Source of the DNA: an uncultured Nonlabens sp.
GTDB taxonomy: Bacteria > Bacteroidota > Bacteroidia > Flavobacteriales > Flavobacteriaceae
NCBI GenBank assembly: GCA_947491755.1
Contig: CANLKV010000001.1
Coordinates: forward strand, 930,001-994,000
DNA: 64,000 nt
Direction: 5' to 3'
Both the position numbers and the translations under genes were made by a program. Shown here in pieces: positions 1 through 8,885 of the stretch (positions are counted from its first letter, which is position 1; each line of letters begins with the position of its first letter). The notes under the pieces are model-generated. The model was given only the letters and a program-made list of their open reading frames with translations. It was not told the origin of the DNA and made no database searches.

Positions 1-1
1 A

Positions 2-499
2 GAACTAGCTAATAAATCAACACTCAGCCTGCGTACTATACAACGCATTGAAAATAATGAGAACGCACCTAGAGGAAAAACTGCCCAGCTATTATGTGAG
101 GCTCTAGGAGTGGCTATTGAAGATTTGCTGGACCATGATAAAAAAACTGATCCTCAATTTTTGATGTTCTTTCATTTGTCGGTATTATCGACTATTGTGA
201 TGCCTATGGGTAACATTATACTGCCCCTTATTTTATGGCTTACTAACAAAAATAAAGTGCAGGGTCTTCAATCTATTGGTGCCCGATTGCTGAATTTTCA
301 AATAGTTTTTCAAGCGGTTACATTTATAGTTACGCTTCTAGCTATTTTTCAGAAAATCGAGGCACTTGATATTATAGAGTTGTTCTTAATATTAGGATTG
401 TTATTCATCGGCAATTTGGCCGCTGCGATAGTTTTTGCCGTCATGAATTACCGTGGTAAAAAAATCACATACCCTAGCATCATACCCATGATTAAATAA
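2..499 (+). CDS. XRE-family HTH regulator fused to a DUF4870-like membrane domain (5' end outside window)
   Basis: The frame is open from the first bases of the window, so the true start lies upstream. The first 45 or so visible residues look like the second half of an XRE helix-turn-helix domain (LRTIQRIENNE, then a leucine-rich helix ending in AIEDLL). The rest holds about three hydrophobic segments beginning FFHLSVLSTIVMPMGNIILP, which resembles DUF4870. A soluble DNA-binding head on a small membrane domain suggests a membrane-tethered regulator, but that role is inference. A GTG at 110 could be taken for the start, but it would cut the DNA-binding domain in two. The gene converges on the next one. 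Confidence 0.75.
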   Translation, partial: ELANKSTLSLRTIQRIENNENAPRGKTAQLLCEALGVAIEDLLDHDKKTDPQFLMFFHLSVLSTIVMPMGNIILPLILWLTNKNKVQGLQSIGARLLNFQIVFQAVTFIVTLLAIFQKIEALDIIELFLILGLLFIGNLAAAIVFAVMNYRGKKITYPSIIPMIK

Positions 500-546
500 A
501 AAACTAGTTCTAGGGCAAGCAGATCTTTTTATTGAAACGGGCGTGA

Positions 547-2088
547 TTATTTTTTAACGACTTCGTACAAGTCGTGGCGACGGTCTTTTAGATTTTTAAC
601 GGCACCATGATTGTGCAGCTTTTTAAGCAAGTCCAGATCAACATCTGCTACTAGAATCATCTCAGTATTAGGGGTGGTTTCTGCCTTGACCCCATTTGAT
701 GGAAAGGCAAAATCACAAGGTGTAAATACCGCACTTTGCGCATAGGAGATGTCCATATTTTCTACAGCAGGCAAATTGCCCACGCTACCAGCGATAGCAA
801 CATAACATTCATTCTCTACCGCCCGTGCCTGGCAACACAACCTTACTCTGGCATAAGCATTTTGTGTATCAGTTAGGAATGGGACAAAGAGTATTTGCAT
901 ACCATCTGCTGCCATGATGCGACTCAATTCTGGAAACTCACTGTCATAACAAATTAAGATACCTATAGTCCCACAGTCGGTATCAAAAGTCTGTATTTTA
1001 CTACCGTTACTCAATCCCCAGACTTTTTGCTCATCTGGGGTTACATGTATTTTTTCATAATGCTCAATACGTCCATCGCGATGGCATAAGTTCCCTACAT
1101 TGTAAAGATGTCCGTCGATAATCTCTGGCATCGATCCTGTGATGATATTGATATTATACTTGATTGAAAGTTCAGAAAATCTATTGCGTATCATTTCTGT
1201 ATACTTTGCAAGCTCTCTAATAGCATCACTCACGCTATGATCGTTGTAAGCTGCCATTAAGGGGGCATTAAAATATTCCGGAAACAAAGCAAAATCAGAT
1301 CGATAGGCAGCTAGGCTGTCTACAAAATATTCTGCTTGCTGCATCAATTCTTCAATTCCAGAGTAGGGACGCATTTGCCACTGGATCAATCCCAGTCTTA
1401 CGGTACTTTTAACGGTTGTGGTATCGTCTTTTTTAAGCGGTGCTGTGTAATATATATTGTCCCATTCTAGCAGTACGCCATATTCCATACTAGCCTTGTC
1501 ACCATCGAGATAGTTTTTAAGCACGCGGCTCACATGAAAGTCATTACTCATTTGAAAATTGAGAACGGGATCGTTGATCTCTTTCATGCGCACCTTCTCA
1601 ATGTATTCTTTAGGCGACATGTCTTTTGCATGATTGTGATATCCTGGGATCCTACCGCCAAAAGCGATCCCCCTTAAATTCATGTTCTCGCACAATTCTT
1701 TGCGGTAGTCATAAAGCCTGCGACCCAGGCGCATACCACGATATTTAGGCTTTATAAATACCTCAATACCGTAAAGTACATCACCATCATTATCATGGGT
1801 GGTAAATTTATAATCCCCAGTGACTTGCTCGTATGTATACTGTCCTTTAAAATCATCATATTTTACGATAATCGATAGAGCACAAGCCACAATTTCTTCA
1901 TTTACCTTAAGAACGACCTGACCCTCTGGAAATTTATTAACCAGTGTCTCTATTTGTGCTTTTTTCCAGTAAGAGTCCGGTAGGTTTCTATAGGAGTCGA
2001 TCATAGCATGTTTCAGCTCTTCATAATCTTCAACCTTGAGATATTCCAGGGTTAAATTTTCAATTTTAAGGGTATTATTTGTGCTCAT
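547..2088 (-). CDS. GNAT acetyltransferase - carbon-nitrogen hydrolase fusion protein
   Basis: The protein has two domains in 513 residues. Residues 1-215 look like a GNAT N-acetyltransferase with the acetyl-CoA loop RGMRLGRRL near 117-125. Residues 228-510 are a nitrilase-superfamily amidase with the full triad: Glu271 in FPEYF, Lys346 in YEKIHVTP and Cys380 in LICYDSEFPEL. Fusions of this type are known in bacteria, but I know of no settled substrate. It lies downstream of a polyamine gene set on the same strand, so an amine or carbamoyl-amine substrate is possible. Agmatinase already gives putrescine directly, so a carbamoylputrescine amidase role is not required. The domain calls are firm; the substrate is unknown. 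Confidence 0.85.
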   Translation of the reverse strand: MSTNNTLKIENLTLEYLKVEDYEELKHAMIDSYRNLPDSYWKKAQIETLVNKFPEGQVVLKVNEEIVACALSIIVKYDDFKGQYTYEQVTGDYKFTTHDNDGDVLYGIEVFIKPKYRGMRLGRRLYDYRKELCENMNLRGIAFGGRIPGYHNHAKDMSPKEYIEKVRMKEINDPVLNFQMSNDFHVSRVLKNYLDGDKASMEYGVLLEWDNIYYTAPLKKDDTTTVKSTVRLGLIQWQMRPYSGIEELMQQAEYFVDSLAAYRSDFALFPEYFNAPLMAAYNDHSVSDAIRELAKYTEMIRNRFSELSIKYNINIITGSMPEIIDGHLYNVGNLCHRDGRIEHYEKIHVTPDEQKVWGLSNGSKIQTFDTDCGTIGILICYDSEFPELSRIMAADGMQILFVPFLTDTQNAYARVRLCCQARAVENECYVAIAGSVGNLPAVENMDISYAQSAVFTPCDFAFPSNGVKAETTPNTEMILVADVDLDLLKKLHNHGAVKNLKDRRHDLYEVVKK

Positions 2089-2231
2089 GCTTTTGATCGT
2101 AGAAAAGGTCTTACTAGAAATGGTTAAAGAACAGATGGGTCGTTATAAAAGTGTCTTACGCACCTTTAAAGGGCAGGTAATAACGATGCTTAACAGATTT
2201 TATTAGACAGCAATTTGTAGTGGCTACAGAT

Positions 2232-2633
2232 TTATGGAGAGACCATCCCCTCATAATTAATACGAGCATCGCAGGTCGTATTACAATTAAACGATAGTTC
2301 GTTCCAGGCGGTATCGCGTATACTTTCTAGATGCACGCCATTGTCAGTTCTTTCAATACTAAATTTAAAATCTGGCAATCGATCGCTTAAATCTGCAAGG
2401 GTATTCACGGCATGTGTTAGTCCATACGCATCAACACCTTGTGGCTGGTATTTTTGTACATCAAAGGACAGTTCATTCCACCGACAGCCTTGAGTGCATT
2501 TTAATTGTATTTCATTTTGATTTATAGAGATAATCTCGATTTGAAAATCTTTACTCACCGCAACTGTATCTTTTTTTGAGCCGCAGCTGTTCAACACCAG
2601 CGCAAGAAAGCCTATAAAAAGGATCTTTTTCAT
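2232..2633 (-). CDS. small lipoprotein of unknown function
   Basis: This 133-residue protein begins with a lipoprotein signal peptide: MKK, a hydrophobic stretch, and the lipobox VLNSC with the Cys at position 17. The mature part repeats the phrase WNELSF twice, near residues 53 and 111, each with a cysteine pair nearby (CTQGC and CNTTC). This suggests a small duplicated, disulfide-containing fold. I do not recognise the family. It stands between the deoxyhypusine-synthase homologue and the GNAT-nitrilase gene with gaps of about 90 and 140 bases, so it need not belong to either operon. Confidence 0.7.
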   Translation of the reverse strand: MKKILFIGFLALVLNSCGSKKDTVAVSKDFQIEIISINQNEIQLKCTQGCRWNELSFDVQKYQPQGVDAYGLTHAVNTLADLSDRLPDFKFSIERTDNGVHLESIRDTAWNELSFNCNTTCDARINYEGMVSP

Positions 2634-2665
2634 GTTTTTCTTTTAATATAATGAAGTGAATAGAA

Positions 2666-2687
2666 TTTCGCTTTCGCGAAAGCGAAA
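2666..2687. repeat. interspersed palindrome, copy 1 (intergenic)
   Basis: The core GCTTTCGCGAAAGC here extends to a perfect 22-base palindrome, the longest in the window, upstream of the small lipoprotein at 2232-2633 and downstream of the deoxyhypusine-synthase homologue. Confidence 0.97.
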
Positions 2688-2726
2688 CTTTAACAATCCA
2701 CCCACTTTCTATCCATCATGGGTCTA

Positions 2727-3695
2727 TCACATCTCCAGCAAGTAGGCAAAAATGAGGGGCGCGACAATCGTGGCATCACTTTCTACAATAAATTTAGGAG
2801 TGTCGATGTCTAGTTTTCCCCAGGTAATTTTTTCATTAGGAACGGCGCCAGAGTAGCTCCCATAACTGGTAGTCGAGTCTGAAATCTGGCAGAAATAGCT
2901 CCAGAACGGAGTGTCTGTACGTTCCATATCTTGGTATAGCATGGGTACAACGCAGATAGGAAAATCACCGGCGATACCACCACCTATCTGGAAAAAGCCT
3001 ATACCATCTTTACTGTTGTCTGTATACCAGTCGGCTAGATAGGTCATGTATTCAATCCCGCTTTTGACCGTACTCGCTTTAAGTTCTCCTTTAAGAACGT
3101 AGCTTGCAAAAATATTACCCATAGTGCTGTCTTCCCATCCAGGAACAACGATGGGTAGGTTAGCTTTTGCAGCCGCATACATCCATGAATTTTCAATCGG
3201 GATTTCATAATATTCTTCTAGTACACCGCTTAACAATAGTTTGTACATATACTCATGAGGGAAATAACGCTCGCCAGAAGCCTCTGCATCTTTCCATATT
3301 TTTACAATGTGCTCTTGTAGTCTCCTGAAAGCTTCTTCTTCTGGGATGCAGGTATCGGTAACACGATTAAGCCCTTTTTCAAGTAAATCCCACTCGTCTT
3401 GAGCCGTAAGGTCGCGGTAATTAGGTACTCGTTTATAATGAGAATGAGCAACAAGATTCATTAAATCTTCCTCTAGATTTGCTCCTGTGCAAGAAACGAT
3501 TTGAACTTTATCTTGACGAATCATTTCTGCAAAAATCTTTCCGATTTCTGCTGTGCTCATAGCGCCTGCTAGAGAAACTAGCATTTTAGAACCCTTGTTT
3601 AATTGTTCTTCATACCCTTTGGCAGCGTCAACTAACGCTGCGCTATTGAAGTGTAGAAAGTAATTTTCTATAAAATCTGTAATCGGTTTACTCAT
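2727..3695 (-). CDS. deoxyhypusine synthase-family protein (probable homospermidine synthase)
   Basis: The 322-residue protein matches the deoxyhypusine synthase family along its length. The NAD-dependent core is present and the C-terminal signature ends in ITWGK, whose Lys294 aligns with the lysine that forms the covalent aminobutyl intermediate in eukaryotic enzymes. Bacteria lack eIF5A, and bacterial members of this family that have been studied transfer the aminobutyl group to putrescine to make homospermidine. Placement after arginine decarboxylase and agmatinase fits that role. The start overlaps the end of the upstream lipoprotein gene by 8 bases, which suggests coupled translation. 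The exact polyamine product is inferred. Confidence 0.88.
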   Translation of the reverse strand: MSKPITDFIENYFLHFNSAALVDAAKGYEEQLNKGSKMLVSLAGAMSTAEIGKIFAEMIRQDKVQIVSCTGANLEEDLMNLVAHSHYKRVPNYRDLTAQDEWDLLEKGLNRVTDTCIPEEEAFRRLQEHIVKIWKDAEASGERYFPHEYMYKLLLSGVLEEYYEIPIENSWMYAAAKANLPIVVPGWEDSTMGNIFASYVLKGELKASTVKSGIEYMTYLADWYTDNSKDGIGFFQIGGGIAGDFPICVVPMLYQDMERTDTPFWSYFCQISDSTTSYGSYSGAVPNEKITWGKLDIDTPKFIVESDATIVAPLIFAYLLEM

Positions 3696-4323
3696 AATTA
3701 TTTAATTGTGGGTCTGTGAATCCCGGTACCTTAAATTGCTGACCGTTCTCACAAGCGTCGATCAACGTATTAAATTTTTTAATTTTTGAGAAGGTAGTAA
3801 AATAAGCCTTTCCCTCATTATTGCCAGATATTAATTCTAGAGTATACACATCTTTATTGCTTGTATGTTCTAGAATGAGAAGACCTTCATTTACCAAGTT
3901 TGATTTTACTTTTAGATAAAATCTAGAGACTTGCGTCTTTATGTCTTGTTTAAAGATCTCATACTCAATAAATGAATCTGTTCCCGCTATACTGACTCGC
4001 TGTGGACTAATTAATACGATAGGTATTTGTCCATTACAACGGTCGTATAGGTAGTACTGGCCTTTATAGAGGTGCACCTGCACAAGAAATAGCTCTTCCG
4101 TATCTGGATTAAGTACTCTCTCGGTAACCCGTTGATGCGCCTTACTAGACCTGCTAGAGTCAATATAAAAGCCCAGATTTCTATTATCTAAGGTGGTTGT
4201 CTTAACATTCTCGATGGGTTGTATCGAGTCGTGATTGACATGTACCTTATCATCTTTCTGGCAGGAAATTAAAATCAATAGGGAAGCTAGAAACTTCCAT
4301 GGTTTCAATTTCTTAATCCTCAC
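3688..4323 (-). CDS. lipoprotein embedded in the polyamine operon, unknown function
   Basis: This 211-residue protein has a GTG start, a charged N-terminus (RIKKLKPWK), a hydrophobic segment and a lipobox ending ILISC at residue 21. The mature part is predicted soluble with no family I recognise. Its start lies inside the last codons of agmatinase (11-base overlap), and its end overlaps the start of the deoxyhypusine-synthase homologue (8 bases). This arrangement is typical of translationally coupled operon genes. A surface or periplasmic lipoprotein between two cytosolic polyamine enzymes is unexpected; it might bind or sense polyamines, but nothing in the sequence shows this. Confidence 0.75.
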   Translation of the reverse strand: MRIKKLKPWKFLASLLILISCQKDDKVHVNHDSIQPIENVKTTTLDNRNLGFYIDSSRSSKAHQRVTERVLNPDTEELFLVQVHLYKGQYYLYDRCNGQIPIVLISPQRVSIAGTDSFIEYEIFKQDIKTQVSRFYLKVKSNLVNEGLLILEHTSNKDVYTLELISGNNEGKAYFTTFSKIKKFNTLIDACENGQQFKVPGFTDPQLNNYE

Positions 4324-5251
4324 TTATGTTTTTCATCTTTTTTAAGCCTGTCTTATTAAAAGATTTCTCTGCGTCGTATCCTTCTTCCCCTTCTAGAGCT
4401 ATATCTTTAAATTTATAGCTTAGCATTTTGTAATACAATTTTGCTGCTAGAAAATCTGATGATTTTTCTGCTGGATTAGGACATAACTCAACAATATCAA
4501 AGCCTACTACATTTTTTTCTTCGAATACACCTTTTAAGAAATCCAGTGTCTCATACCAGAATAAACCACCTGGTTCTGGAGTGCCGGTCGACGGGCATAT
4601 GGATGGGTCAAAACCATCCAGATCTATGGTAATAAAAACATTATCTGTAAGTGCCTCTGTTGCTTTTTCTTGCCAGTAATCATCCTGTGCCATCTCGTGA
4701 GCATAGAAAATCTTTTCTTCATCATTAATTCCTAGCTCGATACTGTCCATACTGCGTATACCTACTTGTACTAGGTTTGTGGTCTGGCTGGCCTCATAAA
4801 CCGCACAAGCGTGATTACAAGTAGAGCCATCATATTCCTTGCGCAAATCTGCATGTGCATCTATTTGTAAAACGCTCAAATTTTCATACATCTCGTTGAA
4901 AGCACGTATACTTCCTATGCTTATGGAATGCTCTCCACCGAATAAGGTGACGAATTTATTTTTTTTGATATATTTTTTTGTGACAGCATGTACTGCATCG
5001 ACCATTTCTTCTGGTGATCCACGCTCAGAGACTGGGTTTGCTAGATACACACCGTGTAGATAAGCTTCAGTATCTGTTTCAATATCATATAATTCCATAT
5101 TGCGGCTAGCGTCTAGAAAAGCATCTGGACCCTTGTCGGCTCCTTTCTGCCATGTACTAGTCCCATCATAGGGAACCGGAATTAAAACGATGGATGCATT
5201 ATCCAGTCCTGCATATTGATCATCAATGCCGGCATAGTTGGAAGTACTCAT
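4313..5251 (-). CDS. speB: agmatinase (agmatine ureohydrolase)
   Basis: The 312-residue protein belongs to the ureohydrolase (arginase/agmatinase) family and hydrolyses agmatine to putrescine and urea. The binuclear manganese site is complete: GGEHS with His108, DAHADLR with Asp131, His133 and Asp135, and IDLDGFDPS near 208-216 followed by PGTPEPGG-like STGTPEPGGL. It follows arginine decarboxylase by 50 bases on the same strand, so the two enzymes together convert arginine to putrescine. The overlap with the lipoprotein gene downstream suggests a single transcript. Arginase is the main alternative, but the decarboxylase neighbour favours agmatinase. Confidence 0.92.
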   Translation of the reverse strand: MSTSNYAGIDDQYAGLDNASIVLIPVPYDGTSTWQKGADKGPDAFLDASRNMELYDIETDTEAYLHGVYLANPVSERGSPEEMVDAVHAVTKKYIKKNKFVTLFGGEHSISIGSIRAFNEMYENLSVLQIDAHADLRKEYDGSTCNHACAVYEASQTTNLVQVGIRSMDSIELGINDEEKIFYAHEMAQDDYWQEKATEALTDNVFITIDLDGFDPSICPSTGTPEPGGLFWYETLDFLKGVFEEKNVVGFDIVELCPNPAEKSSDFLAAKLYYKMLSYKFKDIALEGEEGYDAEKSFNKTGLKKMKNISED

Positions 5252-5301
5252 GGTAATAAAATTAAATTCAACTTTATAATTAGTAAGTGTATTATATGGT
5301 G

Positions 5302-6693
5302 CTAGTACCCTAAAATATCCAGCATCTGTTCTGATGTTTGTTGTTCTCTAAATAATCGTGTAACGATCTTTCCATTCTCATCACGATCAATCAAAACGTG
5401 TTTAGGAGCGGGTATTAAACAGTGTTGTATACCACCATAGCCGCCTATTGTTTCTTGATACGCTCCTGTATTGAAAAAGCCTATATAGGTGGGTTTATCC
5501 TTATGGTATTTAGGCAGGTATATGGCGTTTACATTTTGCTCACTATTGTAGTAATCATCGCTATCACAGGTCAATCCTCCCAGTAAAACACGCTCGTACT
5601 CGTCATTCCATCGATTGAGTGGTAGCATGATAAATCGCTTGCTTATCGCCCATGAATCAGGCAGGGTCGTAATAAAAGAGCTATTGATCATGCTCCATTT
5701 TTCGCGATCATTCTGTTGTTTTTGATGCAATATTTTATAGATCGCACCGCCACTCTCACCTACTGTAAATGAACCAAACTCTGTAAATAAGTCGGGTACA
5801 TCTACCTCTGCATCGTCACAAACTTGCTTGATTTGACTTACAATTTCTTCAATCATGTATTCATAATCAAAATCAAACGCTAGACTGTTTTTTATGGGGA
5901 AACCACCGCCTATATTTAAACTATTAAGGCTAGGACATATTTTTTTAAGACCTATATAGACTTTCAAGCATTTATGAAGCTCGTTCCAGTAGTAGGCGCT
6001 ATCTCTTATTCCAGTATTAATGAAAAAATGCAACATTTTAAGCTCCACTTGATCATTACCCTCTATCTGGTTTTTGTAGAATGTGTTAATGTTTTTATAG
6101 CCAATACCTAATCTGCTCGTGTAGAACTCAAACTTAGGCTCTTCCTCGCTGGCAATTCTGATGCCTACCTTAAATTTCTTTTCGGTAGCTTGTTGCAGTA
6201 AGGGGAGCTCCTCGTGGTTGTCGATTACGGGAATGCAGTTGTGCTGCCCATCATTAATCAGACCTGCTATATTCTCAATGTACAAATCCCGCTTAAAGCC
6301 ATTGCAAATAATGTAAGTATCTTTTGAAATCTTACCGCTTTTCTTTAAGCTTTTGACAATGTTTATATCAAAGGCACTGCTGGTTTCTATATGGATATCA
6401 TTGTTGAGAGCCTCATCAAGGACATGCTTGAAATGTGAGCTTTTTGTACAATAACAATAACGATAGGTGGCGTTGTAATCTGCTTTTTTAAATGCAGATT
6501 CAAACCAGCCTTTTGCACGATTTATATTTTCTGAAATTTTAGGTAAATAAGTGAACTTTAACGGGCTACCATATTGCTGCACCAGCTCCATCAAGTCGAT
6601 CCCATGAAAATGCAGCTGTTTGTCTTTTAAATCAAACTCTGCAGTTGGGAAATCGTATGTCTGATCGATTAGATCTATGTACTTTGTATTCAA
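5302..6693 (-). CDS. biosynthetic arginine decarboxylase (fold III PLP enzyme)
   Basis: This 463-residue enzyme is an alanine-racemase-fold (fold III) PLP decarboxylase of the short type common in Flavobacteriia. The PLP lysine is Lys84 in YCTKSSH, the phosphate-binding glycines are in LNIGGGFP, and the C-terminal substrate-site motif is TCDSDDYY. It would decarboxylate arginine to agmatine, feeding the agmatinase downstream. The start is TTG, because a stop codon lies only a few codons upstream and the family usually begins MNTKY, exactly as here. It is much shorter than E. coli SpeA. Ornithine or diaminopimelate decarboxylase are the related alternatives; the neighbouring agmatinase argues for arginine. 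Confidence 0.87.
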   Translation of the reverse strand: MNTKYIDLIDQTYDFPTAEFDLKDKQLHFHGIDLMELVQQYGSPLKFTYLPKISENINRAKGWFESAFKKADYNATYRYCYCTKSSHFKHVLDEALNNDIHIETSSAFDINIVKSLKKSGKISKDTYIICNGFKRDLYIENIAGLINDGQHNCIPVIDNHEELPLLQQATEKKFKVGIRIASEEEPKFEFYTSRLGIGYKNINTFYKNQIEGNDQVELKMLHFFINTGIRDSAYYWNELHKCLKVYIGLKKICPSLNSLNIGGGFPIKNSLAFDFDYEYMIEEIVSQIKQVCDDAEVDVPDLFTEFGSFTVGESGGAIYKILHQKQQNDREKWSMINSSFITTLPDSWAISKRFIMLPLNRWNDEYERVLLGGLTCDSDDYYNSEQNVNAIYLPKYHKDKPTYIGFFNTGAYQETIGGYGGIQHCLIPAPKHVLIDRDENGKIVTRLFREQQTSEQMLDILGY

Positions 6694-6768
6694 TAGTTGA
6701 TTTTAAATGGGTATAACACAGTTAAATATCTAATTTGCTACGTATTTCTATGTTATACAAATATTAAA

Positions 6769-7749
6769 TTATGCAAGCATTTTAAGGTTAATCACCTCCT
6801 GCTTTGTCAATAATCGGTAGTGTCCTCTAGGCAAATCTTTCTTTGTAAGTCCACCTATAACGACACGATCCAGCACATTTACTTCATATCCTACCTGGTC
6901 AAAAATGCGCTGTACGATATTATCCTTACCGCTATGTATCTCAATTCCTATCTCGTTATTTTTTCCACCTTCAACATAGTTGATGTCTTCTACTTTAATC
7001 TCTTCTCCTTCAATGGTAATACCGTTACGTATTTTCATTAAATCTTCATGCTTAAAGCTGCGATCAAGGGCAACTTGATAGATCTTACGTATTTTTTTAT
7101 TTGGGTTATTCAAAGCATTGGCAATCTCTAGATCGTTAGTAAAAATCATCAATCCTAACGATTTTCTGCCTAACCTTCCTACATAATGCAGTCTAGATGT
7201 AGATGCCGTTGCCATCAGATCCATTACGGTCTTTGTAGCTTTTTCTCCAGAGCGCGGTGATATAAAACCTTTGGGTTTATTGAGAAGGAAGTATTCTTTC
7301 TTCTTAGGCTCGATAGAGCGACCATCAAATTTTACCTCGTCAGAGGGTTGCACACGGTAACCCATTTCTGTCACGGGTTTGTCATTTACAGTAACACTAC
7401 CAGCTGCTATATAAATATCTGCATCTCTACGGCTGCAAATACCACTATTAGAGATGTATTTATTCAATCGGATGCCATCTGCATTGTTCTTCTTTACAGT
7501 GGTTCCTTCTTTTTTCTTACGATCAATATATTCTTTCTTAGTTACTGGTTTTCCAGATCTCGATGTACCTATAATCTGGTTTTTGCCACCACGAGTATTT
7601 CTAGTCGAAGCACTATTGCGCCCTGACGTATTACTTTTATGCTCGAGAGAGCCCGCATTTCTTCTATTTCCTCCTTTATTGCTAGAATTGCTCTTGCTGC
7701 CCTGACGGCCGCTGCGATTGCCTTTTGCTCCTTCGTTTCCTCTGCTCAT
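6769..7749 (-). CDS. RsuA/RluB-type pseudouridine synthase homologue lacking the catalytic aspartate
   Basis: The N-terminal 90 residues are a Ser/Gly/Asn/Arg-rich tail, followed by an S4 RNA-binding domain (about 93-149) and an RsuA/RluB/RluE-type synthase domain. The family motif GRLDxxTxGLLLFTND is here GRLGRKSLGLMIFTND, so the universally conserved catalytic Asp is Gly194. The second conserved motif, normally SGRNRxVRR, reads SGKDNIVQR near 273-281. The rest of the fold (LNKPKG, GGLTKKDLPRGHYRLLT) is well kept and the frame is intact. It may bind rRNA without modifying it. I chose the ATG start, not the TTG six codons earlier, because a -7 promoter motif overlaps that TTG. Confidence 0.85.
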   Translation of the reverse strand: MSRGNEGAKGNRSGRQGSKSNSSNKGGNRRNAGSLEHKSNTSGRNSASTRNTRGGKNQIIGTSRSGKPVTKKEYIDRKKKEGTTVKKNNADGIRLNKYISNSGICSRRDADIYIAAGSVTVNDKPVTEMGYRVQPSDEVKFDGRSIEPKKKEYFLLNKPKGFISPRSGEKATKTVMDLMATASTSRLHYVGRLGRKSLGLMIFTNDLEIANALNNPNKKIRKIYQVALDRSFKHEDLMKIRNGITIEGEEIKVEDINYVEGGKNNEIGIEIHSGKDNIVQRIFDQVGYEVNVLDRVVIGGLTKKDLPRGHYRLLTKQEVINLKMLA

Positions 7750-7764
7750 CCTTGAAATTTTTTG

Positions 7765-7772
7765 CAAAGATA
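7765..7772 (-). promoter_or_regulatory. candidate -7 promoter element of the pseudouridine synthase homologue
   Basis: The minus strand reads TATCTTTG, an exact match to the Bacteroidota -7 consensus TAnnTTTG, about 16 bases before the chosen ATG. No clear -33 TTG was found at the usual distance. Confidence 0.4.
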
Positions 7773-7931
7773 ACTTTTTGACGATCCCTGCGTAAAAATT
7801 ATACTTAAATCACTTACAAATAAGTTAATAGAGTATAATAATACTGCGGCAGTAGTAATTATGTCACTTGTCTAGTCGATACGAGTTTTTCATAGGCTAT
7901 CACTAGAAATAAAAACGATAACCTGCACAAC

Positions 7932-8885
7932 TTACTTGCTGGTAAACTTTACCGTGCTTTGTCGCTCTCTATTTACATGCAGTTGAGTTACATCTGGTCT
8001 GGAATAATGACCGGCAGGATCAAAGTTTTGACGCTCTTCAAACACTCGGTTTAAATCTAGGGTCGCAGTAATAAGTTCTTCTTTACCTACTTGTGGTTCT
8101 ACAATCCACTCACCATCTGGGCCAGCGATGCAGCTGCCACCGTTTGATAGTACTGCTGGAGCTTTTTTTAGTAATTCCTCAAGATGTGGCGTACCGTCAG
8201 GAAAATCCTCCCGGTGCATCATGCTGCTCACAGATAATACATAGGTTCTACCTTCTCTAGCGATGAATCTGGTAATATCCCTTGTGTTATGATCACTGCC
8301 GGGCCAGGAAGCCACGTGCAGATTAGTTCCTTGTGCATACATGGCTGCTCGAGGTAAAGGCATCCAGTTTTCCCAGCAGTTAAGGCCACTAACTGTAAAA
8401 TCTTTCAATGGATGGGTGACCAGTCCGTTCCCATCACCAGGGGCCCATGTAAGCCGCTCGTCATATGTAGGTTGTAATTTGCGATGAACGCTCTGTATAA
8501 TTCCTTTTTGATCGATATATACCAGACTGGCATAAAGACTGTGATGGCCGCGATCACTAGGGCGTTCAATGATTCCTAAGTAGATGGCTAGGGAGTTCGC
8601 TTTCGCGAAAGCGCAAATAGCATCCAGATCTCCTGCTTCAATATCTACCGCATTGAGCGTATAATGACGGTGCAGTTCTTTTACCACGGTATTGTTCCAG
8701 GAGGCGCCATCAGTAAGTGCTAACCAAAAAGGGTAACCAGGCAATAAAGCCTCACCAAAAGCAATCAATTCTACATCTTGTTTTACAGCCGTTGCTAGCG
8801 TGTCTAGTATTTTATCTAGGGTTGCTTGTTTATCCAGCCATACAGGAGCTATTTGGGCGAGGCCTACGGTAATTTTATGTTTCAT
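7932..8885 (-). CDS. nitrilase (carbon-nitrogen hydrolase family)
   Basis: The 317-residue protein belongs to the nitrilase branch of the superfamily. It carries Glu45 in FGEALLPGYP, Lys136 in HRKLQPTYDERLTW and Cys170 in GLNCWENWMPL; these longer signatures are typical of true nitrilases, which convert a nitrile to acid and ammonia. The physiological nitrile cannot be told from sequence. Its start overlaps the end of the UbiA gene by 4 bases. The interspersed palindrome lies inside the gene and encodes AFAKA at residues 92-96, in a surface-type region between conserved blocks. Confidence 0.88.
   Translation of the reverse strand: MKHKITVGLAQIAPVWLDKQATLDKILDTLATAVKQDVELIAFGEALLPGYPFWLALTDGASWNNTVVKELHRHYTLNAVDIEAGDLDAICAFAKANSLAIYLGIIERPSDRGHHSLYASLVYIDQKGIIQSVHRKLQPTYDERLTWAPGDGNGLVTHPLKDFTVSGLNCWENWMPLPRAAMYAQGTNLHVASWPGSDHNTRDITRFIAREGRTYVLSVSSMMHREDFPDGTPHLEELLKKAPAVLSNGGSCIAGPDGEWIVEPQVGKEELITATLDLNRVFEERQNFDPAGHYSRPDVTQLHVNRERQSTVKFTSK
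8599..8612. repeat. interspersed palindrome, copy 2 (in nitrilase)
   Basis: Perfect core, flanked by C and G to give 16 bases. Read as AFAK in the nitrilase frame. Confidence 0.97.

Noticed and set aside
547..8885. The two nitrilase-superfamily genes as a recent duplication
   Set aside because: Their catalytic-site signatures belong to different branches (FPEYF/ICYDSEFPEL against FGEALLPGYP/GLNCWENWMPL), so they are old paralogues.
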